Origin: an uncultured Hyphomicrobiales bacterium
GTDB lineage: Bacteria; Pseudomonadota; Alphaproteobacteria; Rhizobiales; Beijerinckiaceae
Assembly (NCBI GenBank): GCA_903847605.1
Contig: CAINED010000012.1
Coordinates: forward strand, 62,001-126,000
Reading direction: 5' to 3'
DNA length: 64,000 bases
This document shows positions 46,224 through 58,168 of this stretch, in pieces. The notes beneath the pieces were generated by a model that saw nothing but the letters and a program-made list of their open reading frames with translations, did not search any database and was not told the origin of the DNA. The first letter of the stretch is position 1, and each line of letters begins with the position of its first letter. Position numbers and translations under genes: made by a program.

Positions 46224-46246
46224 GCGGACCAAAAAGGAGCGATAGT

Positions 46247-47323
46247 GTGAGCCAAGCGAATCTCCGCCTCGTGGAAGGAACTTCCGTGGACAAGACCAAG
46301 GCGCTCGACGCAGCGCTGTCGCAGATCGAACGCGCCTTCGGCAAAGGTTCGATCATGCGGCTGGGCAAGAACCAGCAAGCCGTTGAAATCGAAACCATTC
46401 CGACGGGCTCTCTCGGGCTCGACATCGCCCTTGGCGTCGGCGGCCTGCCGCGCGGGCGCGTCATCGAGATTTATGGGCCGGAATCTTCCGGCAAGACCAC
46501 GCTGACACTGCATGCCATCGCTGAGGCGCAGAAGCGCGGCGGCGTCTGCGCCTTTGTCGATGCCGAACATGCGCTCGACCCGATCTATGCCCGCAAACTC
46601 GGGGTGAACCTCGAGGATCTCCTGATTTCGCAGCCCGATACGGGCGAGCAGGCCCTTGAAATTGCGGACACTCTGGTGCGCTCCGGCGCGGTCGACGTGC
46701 TCGTGGTCGACTCGGTGGCGGCGTTGACGCCGCGCGCCGAAATCGAAGGCGAAATGGGCGATGTTCAGCCCGGCCTGCAGGCGCGCCTGATGAGTCAGGC
46801 CCTGCGCAAGCTGACCGCCTCGATCTCCAAGTCGAAGACCATGGTCATCTTCATCAACCAGATCCGCATGAAGATCGGCGTGATGTACGGCTCTCCGGAG
46901 ACGACGACAGGCGGTAACGCGCTGAAATTCTATGCTTCCGTGCGCCTCGACATCCGCCGCATCGGCGCCATCAAGGACCGCGAGGAAGTTACCGGCAACC
47001 AGACCCGCGTCAAGGTGGTCAAGAACAAGGTCGCCCCGCCTTTCAAGCAGGTCGAGTTCGACATCATGTACGGCGAGGGCATTTCGAAAGTCGGCGAGCT
47101 CGTCGACCTCGGCGTGAAGGCGGGCGTCGTCGAAAAATCGGGCGCATGGTTCTCCCACGACAGCCAGCGTCTCGGCCAGGGCCGTGAAAACGCCAAAACC
47201 TTCCTGAAGGACAATCCCGACGTCGCCGCCCGCATCGAACAGGCGATCCGCGGCAATGCCGGCCTGATCGCCGACAAGATTCTCGACGAGGTCGATCCCT
47301 CCGAGGCCGATTCGGACGACTGA
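46247..47323 (+). CDS. recA: Recombinase RecA
   Basis: A 358-residue RecA. The start is GTG at 46247 after AAAAGGAGC, giving the protein [11 protein letters not shown]. Walker A is GPESSGKTT (77-85); the Walker B-type [10 protein letters not shown] and the loop [20 protein letters not shown] follow. The C-terminal tail is acidic (DPSEADSDD), as usual. It mediates strand exchange and triggers LexA self-cleavage. It is regulated by the LexA box upstream. Next comes an intergenic gap with a terminator, then alaS. Confidence 0.98.
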   Translation: MSQANLRLVEGTSVDKTKALDAALSQIERAFGKGSIMRLGKNQQAVEIETIPTGSLGLDIALGVGGLPRGRVIEIYGPESSGKTTLTLHAIAEAQKRGGVCAFVDAEHALDPIYARKLGVNLEDLLISQPDTGEQALEIADTLVRSGAVDVLVVDSVAALTPRAEIEGEMGDVQPGLQARLMSQALRKLTASISKSKTMVIFINQIRMKIGVMYGSPETTTGGNALKFYASVRLDIRRIGAIKDREEVTGNQTRVKVVKNKVAPPFKQVEFDIMYGEGISKVGELVDLGVKAGVVEKSGAWFSHDSQRLGQGRENAKTFLKDNPDVAARIEQAIRGNAGLIADKILDEVDPSEADSDD

Positions 47324-47651
47324 TCGCTTTTGTTTTCACACTGGCGTTTCCCATCCGGGAGCCTTTCGGCCGGATAGCAGGCGTGCCGCCGCCTGCGCTC
47401 CAGAACAGGTTTCGTAGAACGGTCCCCTCTACAGGCCCTCGACCGGACAGGCTCCTGGACGGGCCGGAACCTCAGAAGCGGTTCCGGCCCGTCTTTTATT
47501 TTTAGAAGAGTTCGCAGGAGCATCGCCCTGCCCCACCATTTTCGCTACCCAAAACATCGGCGCGCCGCCCGAATCCCGCCGGTTTCGTTTTCGCTTCAAC
47601 TGATTTAGAAGAACCGCGAACCTACGGCACAAGCGACCAAAGCTGGACGAA
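47324..47651. other. Gap of 328 bases: recA/alaS intergenic region
   Basis: No gene. A strong terminator (47458-47503) lies 135 bases after recA, behind a GC-rich stretch with several short pairable segments (CCGG... repeats). The 148 bases between terminator and the alaS start hold the probable alaS promoter; no riboswitch or T-box-like structure is recognisable. Confidence 0.65.
47458..47503 (+). terminator. Strong rho-independent terminator between recA and alaS
   Basis: A 14-bp stem GACGGGCCGGAACC/GGTTCCGGCCCGTC (47458-47471 and 47480-47493) with an 8-base loop, then TTTTATTTTT. It ends recA transcription or attenuates the leader of alaS. Confidence 0.9.
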
Positions 47652-50308
<2,657 letters not shown>

Positions 50309-50312
<4 letters not shown>

Positions 50313-51517
50313 TCGACGAAGCGCAGCGCGATTCGCTCGCGCGGCTGCGGCGGCGGGTCCATTTCGCTCTCGACTATTCAACGCCCAACGATCGACTTTC
50401 GGTCCTCGTTCATCGCGTCCTGGTGCTGCTGATACTCCTGAGCGTCGCAGCCATCGTGCTGGAATCCGTCCCGTCGATTGCAAAGTCGCGCGAACGCCTC
50501 TTCTTCGCAATCGAATGCGCGGCGATATTCGTCTTCACGCTGGAATATGGCTTGCGTGTCTGGAGCGCCCCCGAACATACGCCCTATGCGGAAATGCATC
50601 CATGGGCGGCGCGCTGGCATTTCGTGCGCACGCCGCTCGCGATCGTCGATCTCCTGTCGACGATCCCCCTCTACATCGTCCTGTTTGCCGATGTCGACCT
50701 GCGGGTGCTCCTGATTCTTCGATTGCTGCGCTTCTTCAAGCTTGCGCGATATTCGCCCGGCATGCGCTCCCTTGCGGCGGCGATGCAGGCCGAGCGTAAC
50801 GCCTTGCTCGCCTCCGGCGTGCTGCTGATCGGCGCGATGCTGGTCTCCTCCTCGCTCATTCATCTGGTCGAGGGACACGTTCAGCCCGACAAATTCGGCA
50901 CGATACCTGACTCGATGTGGTGGGCCATCGTGACGCTGACGACTGTCGGATACGGCGATGTCGTGCCGGTGACGCTTGCGGGCCGCATCGTTGCCGGCTG
51001 CACCATGGTAACGGGCATGCTGATGCTCGCTTTGCCCATCGGCATCGTGGCGACAGCGTTCTCCGAGGAAATTCACAAGCGCGAATTCGTCGTGACATGG
51101 GGAATGTTGTCGCGCGTGCCGCTGTTCGCCAGCCTCAATGCTTCGGAAATTGCGGAGGTAATGCCCTATTTGCGCGCGCAGACGATACCGGCCGATACGC
51201 TGATCGTCCGCAAGGGCGATCCGGCGCGCTGCATGTATTTCATCTCCAGCGGTTCTGTTGAAATCGAAGAGCCCGCGGCGCCCATTCAACTGAACGAAGG
51301 CCATTTCTTCGGCGAGATTTCACTGCTGAGAAATACGCAACGAAGCGCCAACGTGCGCACGCTAGAATCGACAAAACTTCTTCTGCTCGACGCAGCAGAC
51401 GTTCGCGCCCTGATGGAGCGCAACGACGAAATTCGCGAAGCCATCGAATCCGTCGCAGCACAGCGCCACACCGAACGGCACACGCAAGCCGACCGCAACC
51501 CTCATCCGCGTTTCTGA
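50309..51517 (+). CDS. Cyclic-nucleotide-binding-domain potassium channel
   Basis: A 402-residue six-helix channel with a C-terminal cyclic nucleotide-binding domain. It has S4 with regular Arg ([17 protein letters not shown], about 131-147), the selectivity filter TVGYGD (212-217) and from 266 on a CNBD, whose phosphate-binding cassette [17 protein letters not shown] (333-349) keeps E336 and R345. This matches MloK1 from Mesorhizobium loti in plan. It should be a K+ channel gated by cAMP. It begins at GTG overlapping the alaS stop (50309-50312), so it seems translationally coupled with alaS. C-terminal 15 residues are His/Arg rich. Confidence 0.9.
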
Positions 51518-51684
51518 TTCATCGGGAATGCATCGCGTGCCAATGCGCACGTGCAATCGAATCCGTTACCGGGCCTTTGTGCGCCTTGGCACCGCAGGCC
51601 CGCGCAGCTTCAACGAAGGTGGCTCATCCCGAAACGGAACGCATCGGCGAGGACCGGCGCGAACCACCCTCAAGGAATGAAGCC

Positions 51685-52926
51685 ATGTTGAAAGTCTTGA
51701 AAGCAAATCGCGCAGTCGTCGCGGCATTGGCGTTCGGCGCCTCGCTGAGCGCGATCGCCTCCGCGACTGCCAATCCCGGCATGCCCGGCGGCATGCCTCC
51801 AGGCCCCGGCCAGATGGGCCAGCCCGGCCCACAGGCGAGCCAGGAAAACGAAGTGCAGCAGGTGCTGGCGAAATACGGCCAGTTCTTCAAGCACGACAAA
51901 TACGGCGACGTATGGAAGCCGATGCAGGTCGCGCAGAACTGGCGTCCCTACGAACCCTGCCACTGGGTCTACAACCAGCAGATGCAGAGCTGGTTCTTCG
52001 ACGACAAGACCGAATGGGGTTCGATCGTCCATCACTATGGCCGCTGGACGCTCGACCAGCAGCACGGCTGGATCTGGGTGCCCGGAAGCGAATTCAGCCC
52101 CGGCTGGGTTTCGTGGGAAATGCGCGGCGACCAGGTCGGCTGGGCGCCCCTGCCTCCCGAACAGGACGCGGCGACAGTTCAGTCTGCCGAGTTCAAGAAC
52201 GATCCGAACCTCTGGACGTTCGTCGCCTTCGCGTCGCTCGGCCAGGGCTGCGCCGGCGCGGCTCCGCCGCCCCCGCAACCGCGCGCCATGGCGCCGATGC
52301 CGGCCCCGATGCCCGCAGTCGGCGGCGGCTATGTGAGCGGCGGCTATAGCGGCGGCTATAGTGGTGGCTACGTCAGCGGCGGTTATGTCGGTGGCTACGT
52401 GCCCGGCAAGATCGTAATTGTCCACGGCTGCTGGAGCCATCCGAAATGGTGTTCCTGGTGGCACGGCAAGAACTGGCATTGGCCGAAATGGCACGGCCCG
52501 CACGGTCAAGGCCCGCACGGCTGCAAGGCGGCATGGTGCATCGGCGGCAAGCACCCCGGTGGCAATGGCCCCAATGGCCAGGGCCCGAACGGTGGAAAGC
52601 AGCCCGGACCTGACCAGAAGTGCGGCATCAACGGCAAGCTTTGCACCGGGGCCTTCCCGCACAAGACCTATCCGTTGATCGGGCAGGCTCCGAACTGGAA
52701 CAAGAACTTCCCACACAAGCCGAACATCGGACACAAGCCGATCCCGAACCGGTTCGTGAACAACGGCCCGCGCTTCAATCACCGCTTCACGATGAACCAG
52801 CCGCGGTTCAATCATCGCCCGATGCACTTCCAGCAGCGGTCCATGGCTCCGAGGCAGAACTTCGCGCCGCGCATGTCGAACGGTGGCGGAATGCGCTTCG
52901 CCGGTGGCGGAATGCGTCGCCGCTGA
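51685..52926 (+). CDS. Secreted Gly/Pro/His/Asn-rich protein with YxGRW motifs (DUF6600-like)
   Basis: A 413-residue exported protein. The ATG at 51685 gives a signal peptide (MLKVLKANRAVVAALAFGASLSAIASATA). After a Pro/Gly linker comes a domain (about 63-180) with WRPYEPCHWVYNQQMQSWFF, VHHYGRWTL, HGWIWVPGSEF and VGWAPLPPE, the repeated aromatic pattern of DUF6600-type, FecR-associated proteins. The last 200 residues are low complexity, with GYSGGY repeats and GKHPGGNGPNGQGP, and HGPHGQGPHG. It probably stays in the envelope. Function unknown; a strong terminator follows. Confidence 0.8.
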   Translation: MLKVLKANRAVVAALAFGASLSAIASATANPGMPGGMPPGPGQMGQPGPQASQENEVQQVLAKYGQFFKHDKYGDVWKPMQVAQNWRPYEPCHWVYNQQMQSWFFDDKTEWGSIVHHYGRWTLDQQHGWIWVPGSEFSPGWVSWEMRGDQVGWAPLPPEQDAATVQSAEFKNDPNLWTFVAFASLGQGCAGAAPPPPQPRAMAPMPAPMPAVGGGYVSGGYSGGYSGGYVSGGYVGGYVPGKIVIVHGCWSHPKWCSWWHGKNWHWPKWHGPHGQGPHGCKAAWCIGGKHPGGNGPNGQGPNGGKQPGPDQKCGINGKLCTGAFPHKTYPLIGQAPNWNKNFPHKPNIGHKPIPNRFVNNGPRFNHRFTMNQPRFNHRPMHFQQRSMAPRQNFAPRMSNGGGMRFAGGGMRRR

Positions 52927-52949
52927 TCTGGCAGAAGTGACCAAAACGG

Positions 52950-52985
52950 AAGCCGGTGGCCACGCCACCGGCTTTCTACATTTTT
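52950..52985 (+). terminator. Rho-independent terminator after Gly/His-rich protein gene
   Basis: An 11-bp stem AAGCCGGTGGC/GCCACCGGCTT (52950-52960 and 52964-52974) with a three-base loop, followed by TCTACATTTTTAATTT. Confidence 0.9.
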
Positions 52986-53083
52986 AATTTGTTCTTTTCA
53001 TCTAAAAACATTGAATTTTGTGAATATGGTGCTATTTATTGGCGAACAGCTCTCCGACCGGGGCTTGGCCCCAGAGTTTCGCC

Positions 53084-54166
53084 GTGACCGAAGCGTTTTC
53101 CGCCCTCTTCTCAGACCCTCGCCTCGCCGTTGCCGCTGCGGCCGCCGTGATCGGCATCGCCTTTGGCGTGCTGTCGGAAAGTTCGCAACTCTGTCTTTTC
53201 GGCGGTTTGCGCGAAGCGCGCGAGCATCGTTCCGGCAGCCGTCTTGCGGCTTATGCGATGGCGGCCCTCGCGGCCCTCGCGGCGACGCAAGCGCTGATCG
53301 CATTTGCCGGTGTCGAACTCAAGGCTTCGGTCTATCTCAGCGTCGCGTCGGCCTTGCCGGGCATTGTCATCGGCGGTCTCGTGTTCGGCTTCGGAGCGGC
53401 TCTCGCCCGCGGTTGCGCCGGGCGTCTGACGATTCTGGCTGCGTCGGGCAACCTGCGGGCGCTGACGGTGATCCTTGTTCTGGGCCTTGCCGGTTACGCC
53501 ACAATGCGCGGCATTCTCGCGCCGGTGCGCCTGCCGATCGAAGCCGTTGCGAAGCCTGCAGCCGCTGTGCCCGATCTCGTTACTGCATCGGGTCTCGGCA
53601 ACGCCGCGCGGATCGCAATAGCAATTGTGGCGATCGGCGCGGCGCTGCTGCTCGTGCGCATCGCCGGTTACTATCGTGCCGCCGCGGCCATCGGCGTCGG
53701 CATTCTCGTTGCGGCGGGATGGGCGGCGTCGGCCATTCTGGGCGATGATGGCCTCGAGCAATTGCAGCCATGGACGGCGACTTTCGTCGCGCCGCTTTCG
53801 AACGGCCTGCAATATCTGATGACCTTCACCGGCGCGAAGATCGATTTCGGTGTCGCATTCGTCGCCGGTGTTCTCGTTGGCGCGCTGCTCTCTTCGCTCG
53901 CAGGCGGACGCTTCCGGTTGCATTCGTTTGAAAGTCCGCGCCAGACGCTGCGCTACCTGCTCGGCGGGCTGATGATGGGCTTCGGCGGTGTGCTTGCGCT
54001 GGGTTGCACGACCGGGCAGGGATTTGCAGGCGTATCGGTGCTGGCGCCCGCCTCCTTCGCCGCCATCGCCTCGATCTCCGCGGGCATGTGGCTCGGCCTG
54101 CTCTACGACGCGCGAAAGACCGCAGGGGCGACGATCGCATCCACACCTGCGACCGCCAAGGCGTAA
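53084..54166 (+). CDS. YeeE/YedE-family sulfur transporter
   Basis: A 360-residue membrane protein (from GTG 53084; a TTG at 53039 is an alternative) of the YeeE/YedE (DUF395) family, with about ten membrane segments. The two repeats with conserved Cys are GGLVFGFGAALARGCAGRLT (about 100-120) and GGLMMGFGGVLALGCTTGQG (about 305-325). Such proteins, including TsuA, import thiosulfate or carry sulfur for thiomodification. No sulfur-carrier partner (TusA) gene is seen next to it. The start region is AT-rich and preceded by a terminator. Confidence 0.85.
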   Translation: MTEAFSALFSDPRLAVAAAAAVIGIAFGVLSESSQLCLFGGLREAREHRSGSRLAAYAMAALAALAATQALIAFAGVELKASVYLSVASALPGIVIGGLVFGFGAALARGCAGRLTILAASGNLRALTVILVLGLAGYATMRGILAPVRLPIEAVAKPAAAVPDLVTASGLGNAARIAIAIVAIGAALLLVRIAGYYRAAAAIGVGILVAAGWAASAILGDDGLEQLQPWTATFVAPLSNGLQYLMTFTGAKIDFGVAFVAGVLVGALLSSLAGGRFRLHSFESPRQTLRYLLGGLMMGFGGVLALGCTTGQGFAGVSVLAPASFAAIASISAGMWLGLLYDARKTAGATIASTPATAKA

Positions 54167-54169
54167 GCT

Positions 54170-55345
54170 TTACCGCACCAGTTCGCGCATGGCCTCGTCG
54201 AGCCCCGGTAGAGTGAGTGGATACATGCGTCCGCTCATCAGCTTCTGGACGATCCCGACGGACACCGTATAGCGCCACTGATTACGCGGCAGCGGATTGA
54301 GCCACACCGCATGCGGCCATGTGCGCAACGCGCGCTCCATCCAGACCGCGCCGGCTTCTTCGTTGTGATGTTCGACCGATGCGCCGGCCGCCATGATCTC
54401 CCAAGGCGACATCGACGCATCGCCGACAAAGACGACCTTGTAATCGTTGCCGTAGGTGTGCAGCACGTCCCATGTTGGCGTACGCTCGGTATGGCGGCGC
54501 TGGTTCGATTTCCACAGGCGCTCGTAGAGACAGTTGTGGAAATAGAAATAGTGCATGTGCTTGAACTCGGCGCGCGCAGCCGAAAAGAGTTCTTCCACCT
54601 GCTTGATGTGCCAGTCCATCGAGCCGCCGATGTCGAAGAACAGCAGCACCTTCACTGCATTGCGCCGTTCCGGCCGCATCTGCACGTCGAGCCAGCCCTT
54701 GTGCGCGGTTTCGCGGATGGTGCCGTCGAGGTCGAATTCGTCCGGCGCGCCCGTGCGCGCGAACTTGCGTAACCGGCGCAGCGCAACCTTGATATTGCGC
54801 GTGCCAATTTCAACGTCGTCGTCGAGATCCTTGTAGACGCGCCTGTCCCAGACTTTCACGGCGCGGCGATTGCGGCTCTCGTCCTGCCCTATGCGCACGC
54901 CCTCGGGATTATAGCCATAGGCCCCGAAGGGCGACGTGCCCGCCGTTCCGATCCACTTGTTGCCGCCCTGATGGCGGCCCTTCTGTTCCTCGAGGCGCTT
55001 CTTGAGCGTCTCCATGAGCTTGTCCCAGCCCATCGCCTCGAGCTGCGCTTTCTCTTCGTCGGATAGATATTTTTCCGCGAGCTTCTTCAGCCATTCCTCG
55101 GGAATCTGCTGCGCCTCCAGGGCATCCAGCAGGGATTCGAGCCCCTTGAATACGGTACCGAAGACGCGATCGAACTTGTCGAGATTGCGCTCGTCCTTCA
55201 CCAGCACCGTGCGCGCGAGATAATAGAAATCCTCGACGGACTTGCCGGCGAGATCGCGATCCAGCGCATCCATGAGCATGAGATATTCGCGCAGTGTGAC
55301 CGGCACCTGCGCATCCCGGAGAGCAGTGAAGAAGTTCAGGAACAT
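54170..55345 (-). CDS. VWA-domain protein, MoxR-associated
   Basis: A 391-residue VWA protein of the CoxE/YehP-like type. The MIDAS loop is D238-I-G240-G-S242 (FFDIGGSMDWHI), the DxGxS variant of DxSxS, and the N-terminal half carries a helical part and ALEAQQIPEEWLKKLAEKYL. It works with a MoxR ATPase in many Alphaproteobacteria, where the genes are adjacent; here the matching MoxR is encoded at 60.1 kb, five kb away. Convergent with the YeeE gene, 3 bases apart. Client unknown. Confidence 0.85.
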   Translation of the reverse strand: MFLNFFTALRDAQVPVTLREYLMLMDALDRDLAGKSVEDFYYLARTVLVKDERNLDKFDRVFGTVFKGLESLLDALEAQQIPEEWLKKLAEKYLSDEEKAQLEAMGWDKLMETLKKRLEEQKGRHQGGNKWIGTAGTSPFGAYGYNPEGVRIGQDESRNRRAVKVWDRRVYKDLDDDVEIGTRNIKVALRRLRKFARTGAPDEFDLDGTIRETAHKGWLDVQMRPERRNAVKVLLFFDIGGSMDWHIKQVEELFSAARAEFKHMHYFYFHNCLYERLWKSNQRRHTERTPTWDVLHTYGNDYKVVFVGDASMSPWEIMAAGASVEHHNEEAGAVWMERALRTWPHAVWLNPLPRNQWRYTVSVGIVQKLMSGRMYPLTLPGLDEAMRELVR

Positions 55346-55421
55346 AGGGGCAAGTTAGCGCTTCGCAATTCCCATGGAAATAGCAGACTGAGCCTTTCCA
55401 TTTGCCCGCAAAATTGATATT

Positions 55422-55439
55422 AAGCTAGTTAAGCTGGTT
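55422..55439. promoter_or_regulatory. Tandem repeat AAGCTNGTT upstream of antitoxin, possible operator
   Basis: AAGCTAGTT (55422-55430) and AAGCTGGTT (55431-55439) are direct tandem copies with one difference, 15 bases before the antitoxin ATG and beside an AT-rich stretch (AATTGATATTAA). Antitoxin dimers commonly bind such sites for autorepression. Confidence 0.5.
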
Positions 55440-55454
55440 TTAGGAACGGGCCCT

Positions 55455-55706
55455 ATGCGCGAAATCGGAGCTTTCGAGGCCAAGAACACCTTGGGCAGCC
55501 TTCTGGATATGGTTCAGAAGGGCGAGGAAATCGTGATCACCCGTCACGGTAAACCCGTCGCGCGGCTTATTCCCGAGGAGGGGCGAGGCGAGCGGGCGCG
55601 CGCCAGAAAAGCGGCTGCCGACATTCGCGAGCTTGCGCGAAAAGCAAAACTTGGAACGTTCGACTGGGACGAGTGGAAAGCCTTTCGCGATGAGGGCCGT
55701 CGATGA
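55455..55706 (+). CDS. Phd/YefM-family antitoxin
   Basis: An 83-residue antitoxin. MREIGAFEAKNTLGSLLDMV and then VITRHGKPVARLIPE are the usual Phd/YefM N-terminal DNA-binding fold; the C-terminus (RARKAAADIRELARKAKLGT) is the free part that caps the toxin. The pair with the toxin follows with a four-base overlap (ATGA). Expected to autoregulate through the tandem repeat upstream. The pair is type II and may have come by transfer. Confidence 0.93.
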   Translation: MREIGAFEAKNTLGSLLDMVQKGEEIVITRHGKPVARLIPEEGRGERARARKAAADIRELARKAKLGTFDWDEWKAFRDEGRR

Positions 55707-56116
55707 GCATAGTCATCGACAGCTCCATCGCTCTCGCATGGCTCTACCCGGATGAACAAATGCCCGGCAGTAACGACATCGTCGACATTGTCGTCGAACG
55801 CGGCGCTGTCGTTCCTTCGCTATGGTTCGTCGAAGTCGCCAATGCCTTGACCATGTCGTTGCGCAGAAAGCGCATCAGCGCAATTCAGAGAAAGTCGTTT
55901 CTTCGCGCATTATCGAATCTCGATATTGTTAGCGACGATCATATGGCAACTCACGCGTGGACAGCGACGTTGGAACTGGCCGATATCCACGCGCTCACTC
56001 TTTACGACGCAACCTACCTTGAACTTGCCCAGCGCAGGCGCCTGCCTCTCGCAACTCTGGACAAGGATCTGAGACGAGCAGCAGGGCACGCTGGCGTGGG
56101 ACTTCTGCCCGAGTAA
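55703..56116 (+). CDS. vapC: PIN-domain toxin, VapC type
   Basis: A 137-residue PIN-domain ribonuclease toxin. The four acidic residues are D6 (IVIDSSIAL), E44 (WFVEVANAL), D102 (YDATYLELA) and D120 (ATLDKDL). VapC toxins cleave tRNA or rRNA when free of antitoxin. The start overlaps the Phd-type antitoxin by four bases. The mixture of Phd-like antitoxin and VapC-like toxin is common. Confidence 0.93.
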   Translation: MSIVIDSSIALAWLYPDEQMPGSNDIVDIVVERGAVVPSLWFVEVANALTMSLRRKRISAIQRKSFLRALSNLDIVSDDHMATHAWTATLELADIHALTLYDATYLELAQRRRLPLATLDKDLRRAAGHAGVGLLPE

Positions 56117-56133
56117 AGTTGACCGAAGGCAAT

Positions 56134-56240
56134 AGCATCGCGCGAAAAAGTGGATCCCGGTTTTTCGCGATAGCGATGCTATAAATATCTCGAATCGATC
56201 AGCTTATGCGCCATTAAACGATTCCGTTTAATGACGCGCT
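56134..56240. repeat. Two palindromes between vapC and SDR gene
   Basis: First, AGCATCGC (56134-56141) with GCGATGCT (56173-56180) around CGCGAAAAA/TTTTTCGCG (56141-56149 and 56161-56169), of the GCGAAAAAGTGG...TTTTTCGC type that I recall as widely dispersed in Rhizobiales. Second, an imperfect hairpin with GATCAGC/GCTGATC outer arms and CATTAAACG (56212-56220) / CGTTTAATG (56225-56233) inner arms. Both lie between convergent genes. Confidence 0.75.
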
Positions 56241-56264
56241 GATCTAGCGTCGGCCATTCTTGCG

Positions 56265-57008
56265 TCACAGGCCGAATGATCCGCCGCCGTTCACCGCCAG
56301 AATCTCCCCGTCGATATAGCTGGCTGCGTCCGATACTAGGAATACAGCTGCCGCGGCGATTTCTTCGGGCCTTCCGATCGAGCCGGTCAGGGTGCGTTCG
56401 GCAACCTTGGCAAGCGCGACCTCGTCATACTCAGCTGTCATCGCCGTCTGCGTTGCGCCGGGACTTACAGCATTCACGCGAATTCCGGACGGCGCGAGCG
56501 AGCGCGCCAGTGCCCGCGTCAGGCCGATGATCGCCGCCTTGGACGAGACATAGGCTGCTCCGCCCCGCCCGTGACCGCCAACGCCCGAAACGCTGATCGA
56601 ACCGGAGGAGGCGAGCACGATGGCCCCGCCTCCGGTCTTCTCCATGGCGAGCGCCGCGGCCTGCGCCATCAGGAAGGAGCCCGTGACGTTGACGCTCAGC
56701 GTGCGGTTGAATTCCTCTGCATCGAGTTCGCGCCACGTCTTCGTCGAGTGAATTGCCGCCATGTGGATGAGACCATCGACACGGCCGTATGCGCGCTCGG
56801 CAGTCGCCACGGCGTTTCTACAATCTTCGGGCTTGGAAACGTCGGCCTTTGCAGTCACAAGATGCGAGCCAGTTCCACCGATTGCGCCTGCATCGATCGG
56901 GTCGCGATCGACGGCGCAAACCTTGTAGCCCTGTTGTACGAGCGTCTTCATGCAGGCCGCGCCGATTCCGCTGGCCGCTCCCGTGACGATGATAACTTTC
57001 TCGGTCAC
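56265..57008 (-). CDS. Short-chain dehydrogenase/reductase
   Basis: A 247-residue classical SDR: cofactor loop TGAASGIGAA (9-18), catalytic Y153-x-x-x-K157 (YVSSK) and Ser near 135, and VRVNAVSPGA motif. The usual NNAG is replaced by HMAAIH. It is NAD(P)-dependent. The amidohydrolase gene is next on the same strand, 71 bases upstream, so they may share an operon. Substrate unknown. Confidence 0.9.
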   Translation of the reverse strand: MTEKVIIVTGAASGIGAACMKTLVQQGYKVCAVDRDPIDAGAIGGTGSHLVTAKADVSKPEDCRNAVATAERAYGRVDGLIHMAAIHSTKTWRELDAEEFNRTLSVNVTGSFLMAQAAALAMEKTGGGAIVLASSGSISVSGVGGHGRGGAAYVSSKAAIIGLTRALARSLAPSGIRVNAVSPGATQTAMTAEYDEVALAKVAERTLTGSIGRPEEIAAAAVFLVSDAASYIDGEILAVNGGGSFGL

Positions 57009-57079
57009 GCGTTACTCCCTGTAATCCAGATAGAACATGTCAACGAGTTCGTTCTGACGCTTCGGACTCGTGCCAATCG

Positions 57080-58039
57080 TCAGGCTTTCGCCAGTCGCGG
57101 AAACAGCTTCAGCGCATTATTGCGATCGACATTCGCGCGCGCTGCGCCCTGCAGACCCGCATAGTTCTCGTAGCCCTTCGTTTCCGATGCGGCGAGATCC
57201 TCGGAAATATAGGGATAATCCGTGCCGAAGAGCACCCGGCCTGGATCTACAAAAGCCAGCAGCGCATCGAGCGGCGCCTTGTCTCCGGAAAGCGCGGTGT
57301 CGTACCAGAACTGCTTGATGTAATGCAGCGCGCCCTTGGGATAATTGCCCTGCTGCTTCGTCTTCTTGTCGAACAGCGAAATGCGGTGCGCAAGCATCGG
57401 CAATGTGCCGCCGGAATGGGAGAGTATGAAAGGAATGTCCGGCAGCTTTTCCATCACGCCATTGAAGATGAGATTGGTCGCGACCCTCGTCGTCTCGAAG
57501 GGATAGTCGATCAGCATGCGCGGAATATCCCAGCCCTTCGCCTCGACGCCCGGCGGATAACAGGGGTGAATGAACGTGACCATCTTTCGGCGGTTCAGTT
57601 CTTCATAGACCGGCCAGAACACGGGATGGCCGATATAGCGATCGTCGACGCTGGTGAGCAGGCACACGCCATCGAGCTTCAACTCGTCCTGAATACGGCC
57701 GATCTCCGCCACGGAAGCCTCGACATCCGGCAACGGCAGGAAACCGAAAGCGCCGAAGCGTGCCGGGTTCTTCGCAACCAGTTCGGCCAGCCAGTCGTTG
57801 AAGCGCCGCGCCAGCTGACGCGTCTGCGCGACGTCGCCAAAATAGATGCCGGGCGACGTGAAAGAAAAGATCGTCGTCGCGATGCCCAGTTCGTCCATCA
57901 GCTTCAGCGACTTGTCTTCCGACCAGTCGGGAAAGGCCGTGTAAGCCGAACCGGTTATGCCGACCGAGCGCTGCACGTCCTTGTAAAATTCCGGCAGAAC
58001 ATGGTGATGAACGTCGATCTTGCCGCCACTTGCGGACAT
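57080..58039 (-). CDS. Amidohydrolase, ACMSD-like
   Basis: A 319-residue zinc amidohydrolase of the 2-amino-3-carboxymuconate-6-semialdehyde decarboxylase class. The start at 58039 follows GGAGGAAACC. Zinc residues: HxH in DVHHHVLP (H11, H13), HPCYPPG, SHSGGTLP and the Asp in LFGTDYPY. Relatives remove CO2 from aromatic or alicyclic acids such as gamma-resorcylate. Likely works with the SDR gene after it. Divergent from the cytochrome c gene. Confidence 0.85.
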   Translation of the reverse strand: MSASGGKIDVHHHVLPEFYKDVQRSVGITGSAYTAFPDWSEDKSLKLMDELGIATTIFSFTSPGIYFGDVAQTRQLARRFNDWLAELVAKNPARFGAFGFLPLPDVEASVAEIGRIQDELKLDGVCLLTSVDDRYIGHPVFWPVYEELNRRKMVTFIHPCYPPGVEAKGWDIPRMLIDYPFETTRVATNLIFNGVMEKLPDIPFILSHSGGTLPMLAHRISLFDKKTKQQGNYPKGALHYIKQFWYDTALSGDKAPLDALLAFVDPGRVLFGTDYPYISEDLAASETKGYENYAGLQGAARANVDRNNALKLFPRLAKA

Positions 58040-58168
58040 GGTTTCCTCCAATGTTTTCTTGGCCGCATTCGCGGCAATCCTGCTTGTTCTGGATCATGGC
58101 AGGCAGACGCGCAAGCGAATCCTATTGTACGAATCGCATAGAATACCGGCGATTCTCTGGAGATGATC

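Larger units (their letters stand above)
45903..46246. other. Gap of 344 bases: dksA/recA divergent region
   Basis: No gene. It holds the dksA promoter side, the recA LexA box, a recA promoter and a 5' leader hairpin, each listed separately. The rest has GC-rich stretches with a GAGCGAGCGCTC palindrome near 46013. Confidence 0.75.

Noticed and set aside
47324-47457. T-box or riboswitch-like leader before alaS
   Set aside because: Only a plain terminator and GC-rich short pairings are visible; no recognisable T-box or aptamer core.
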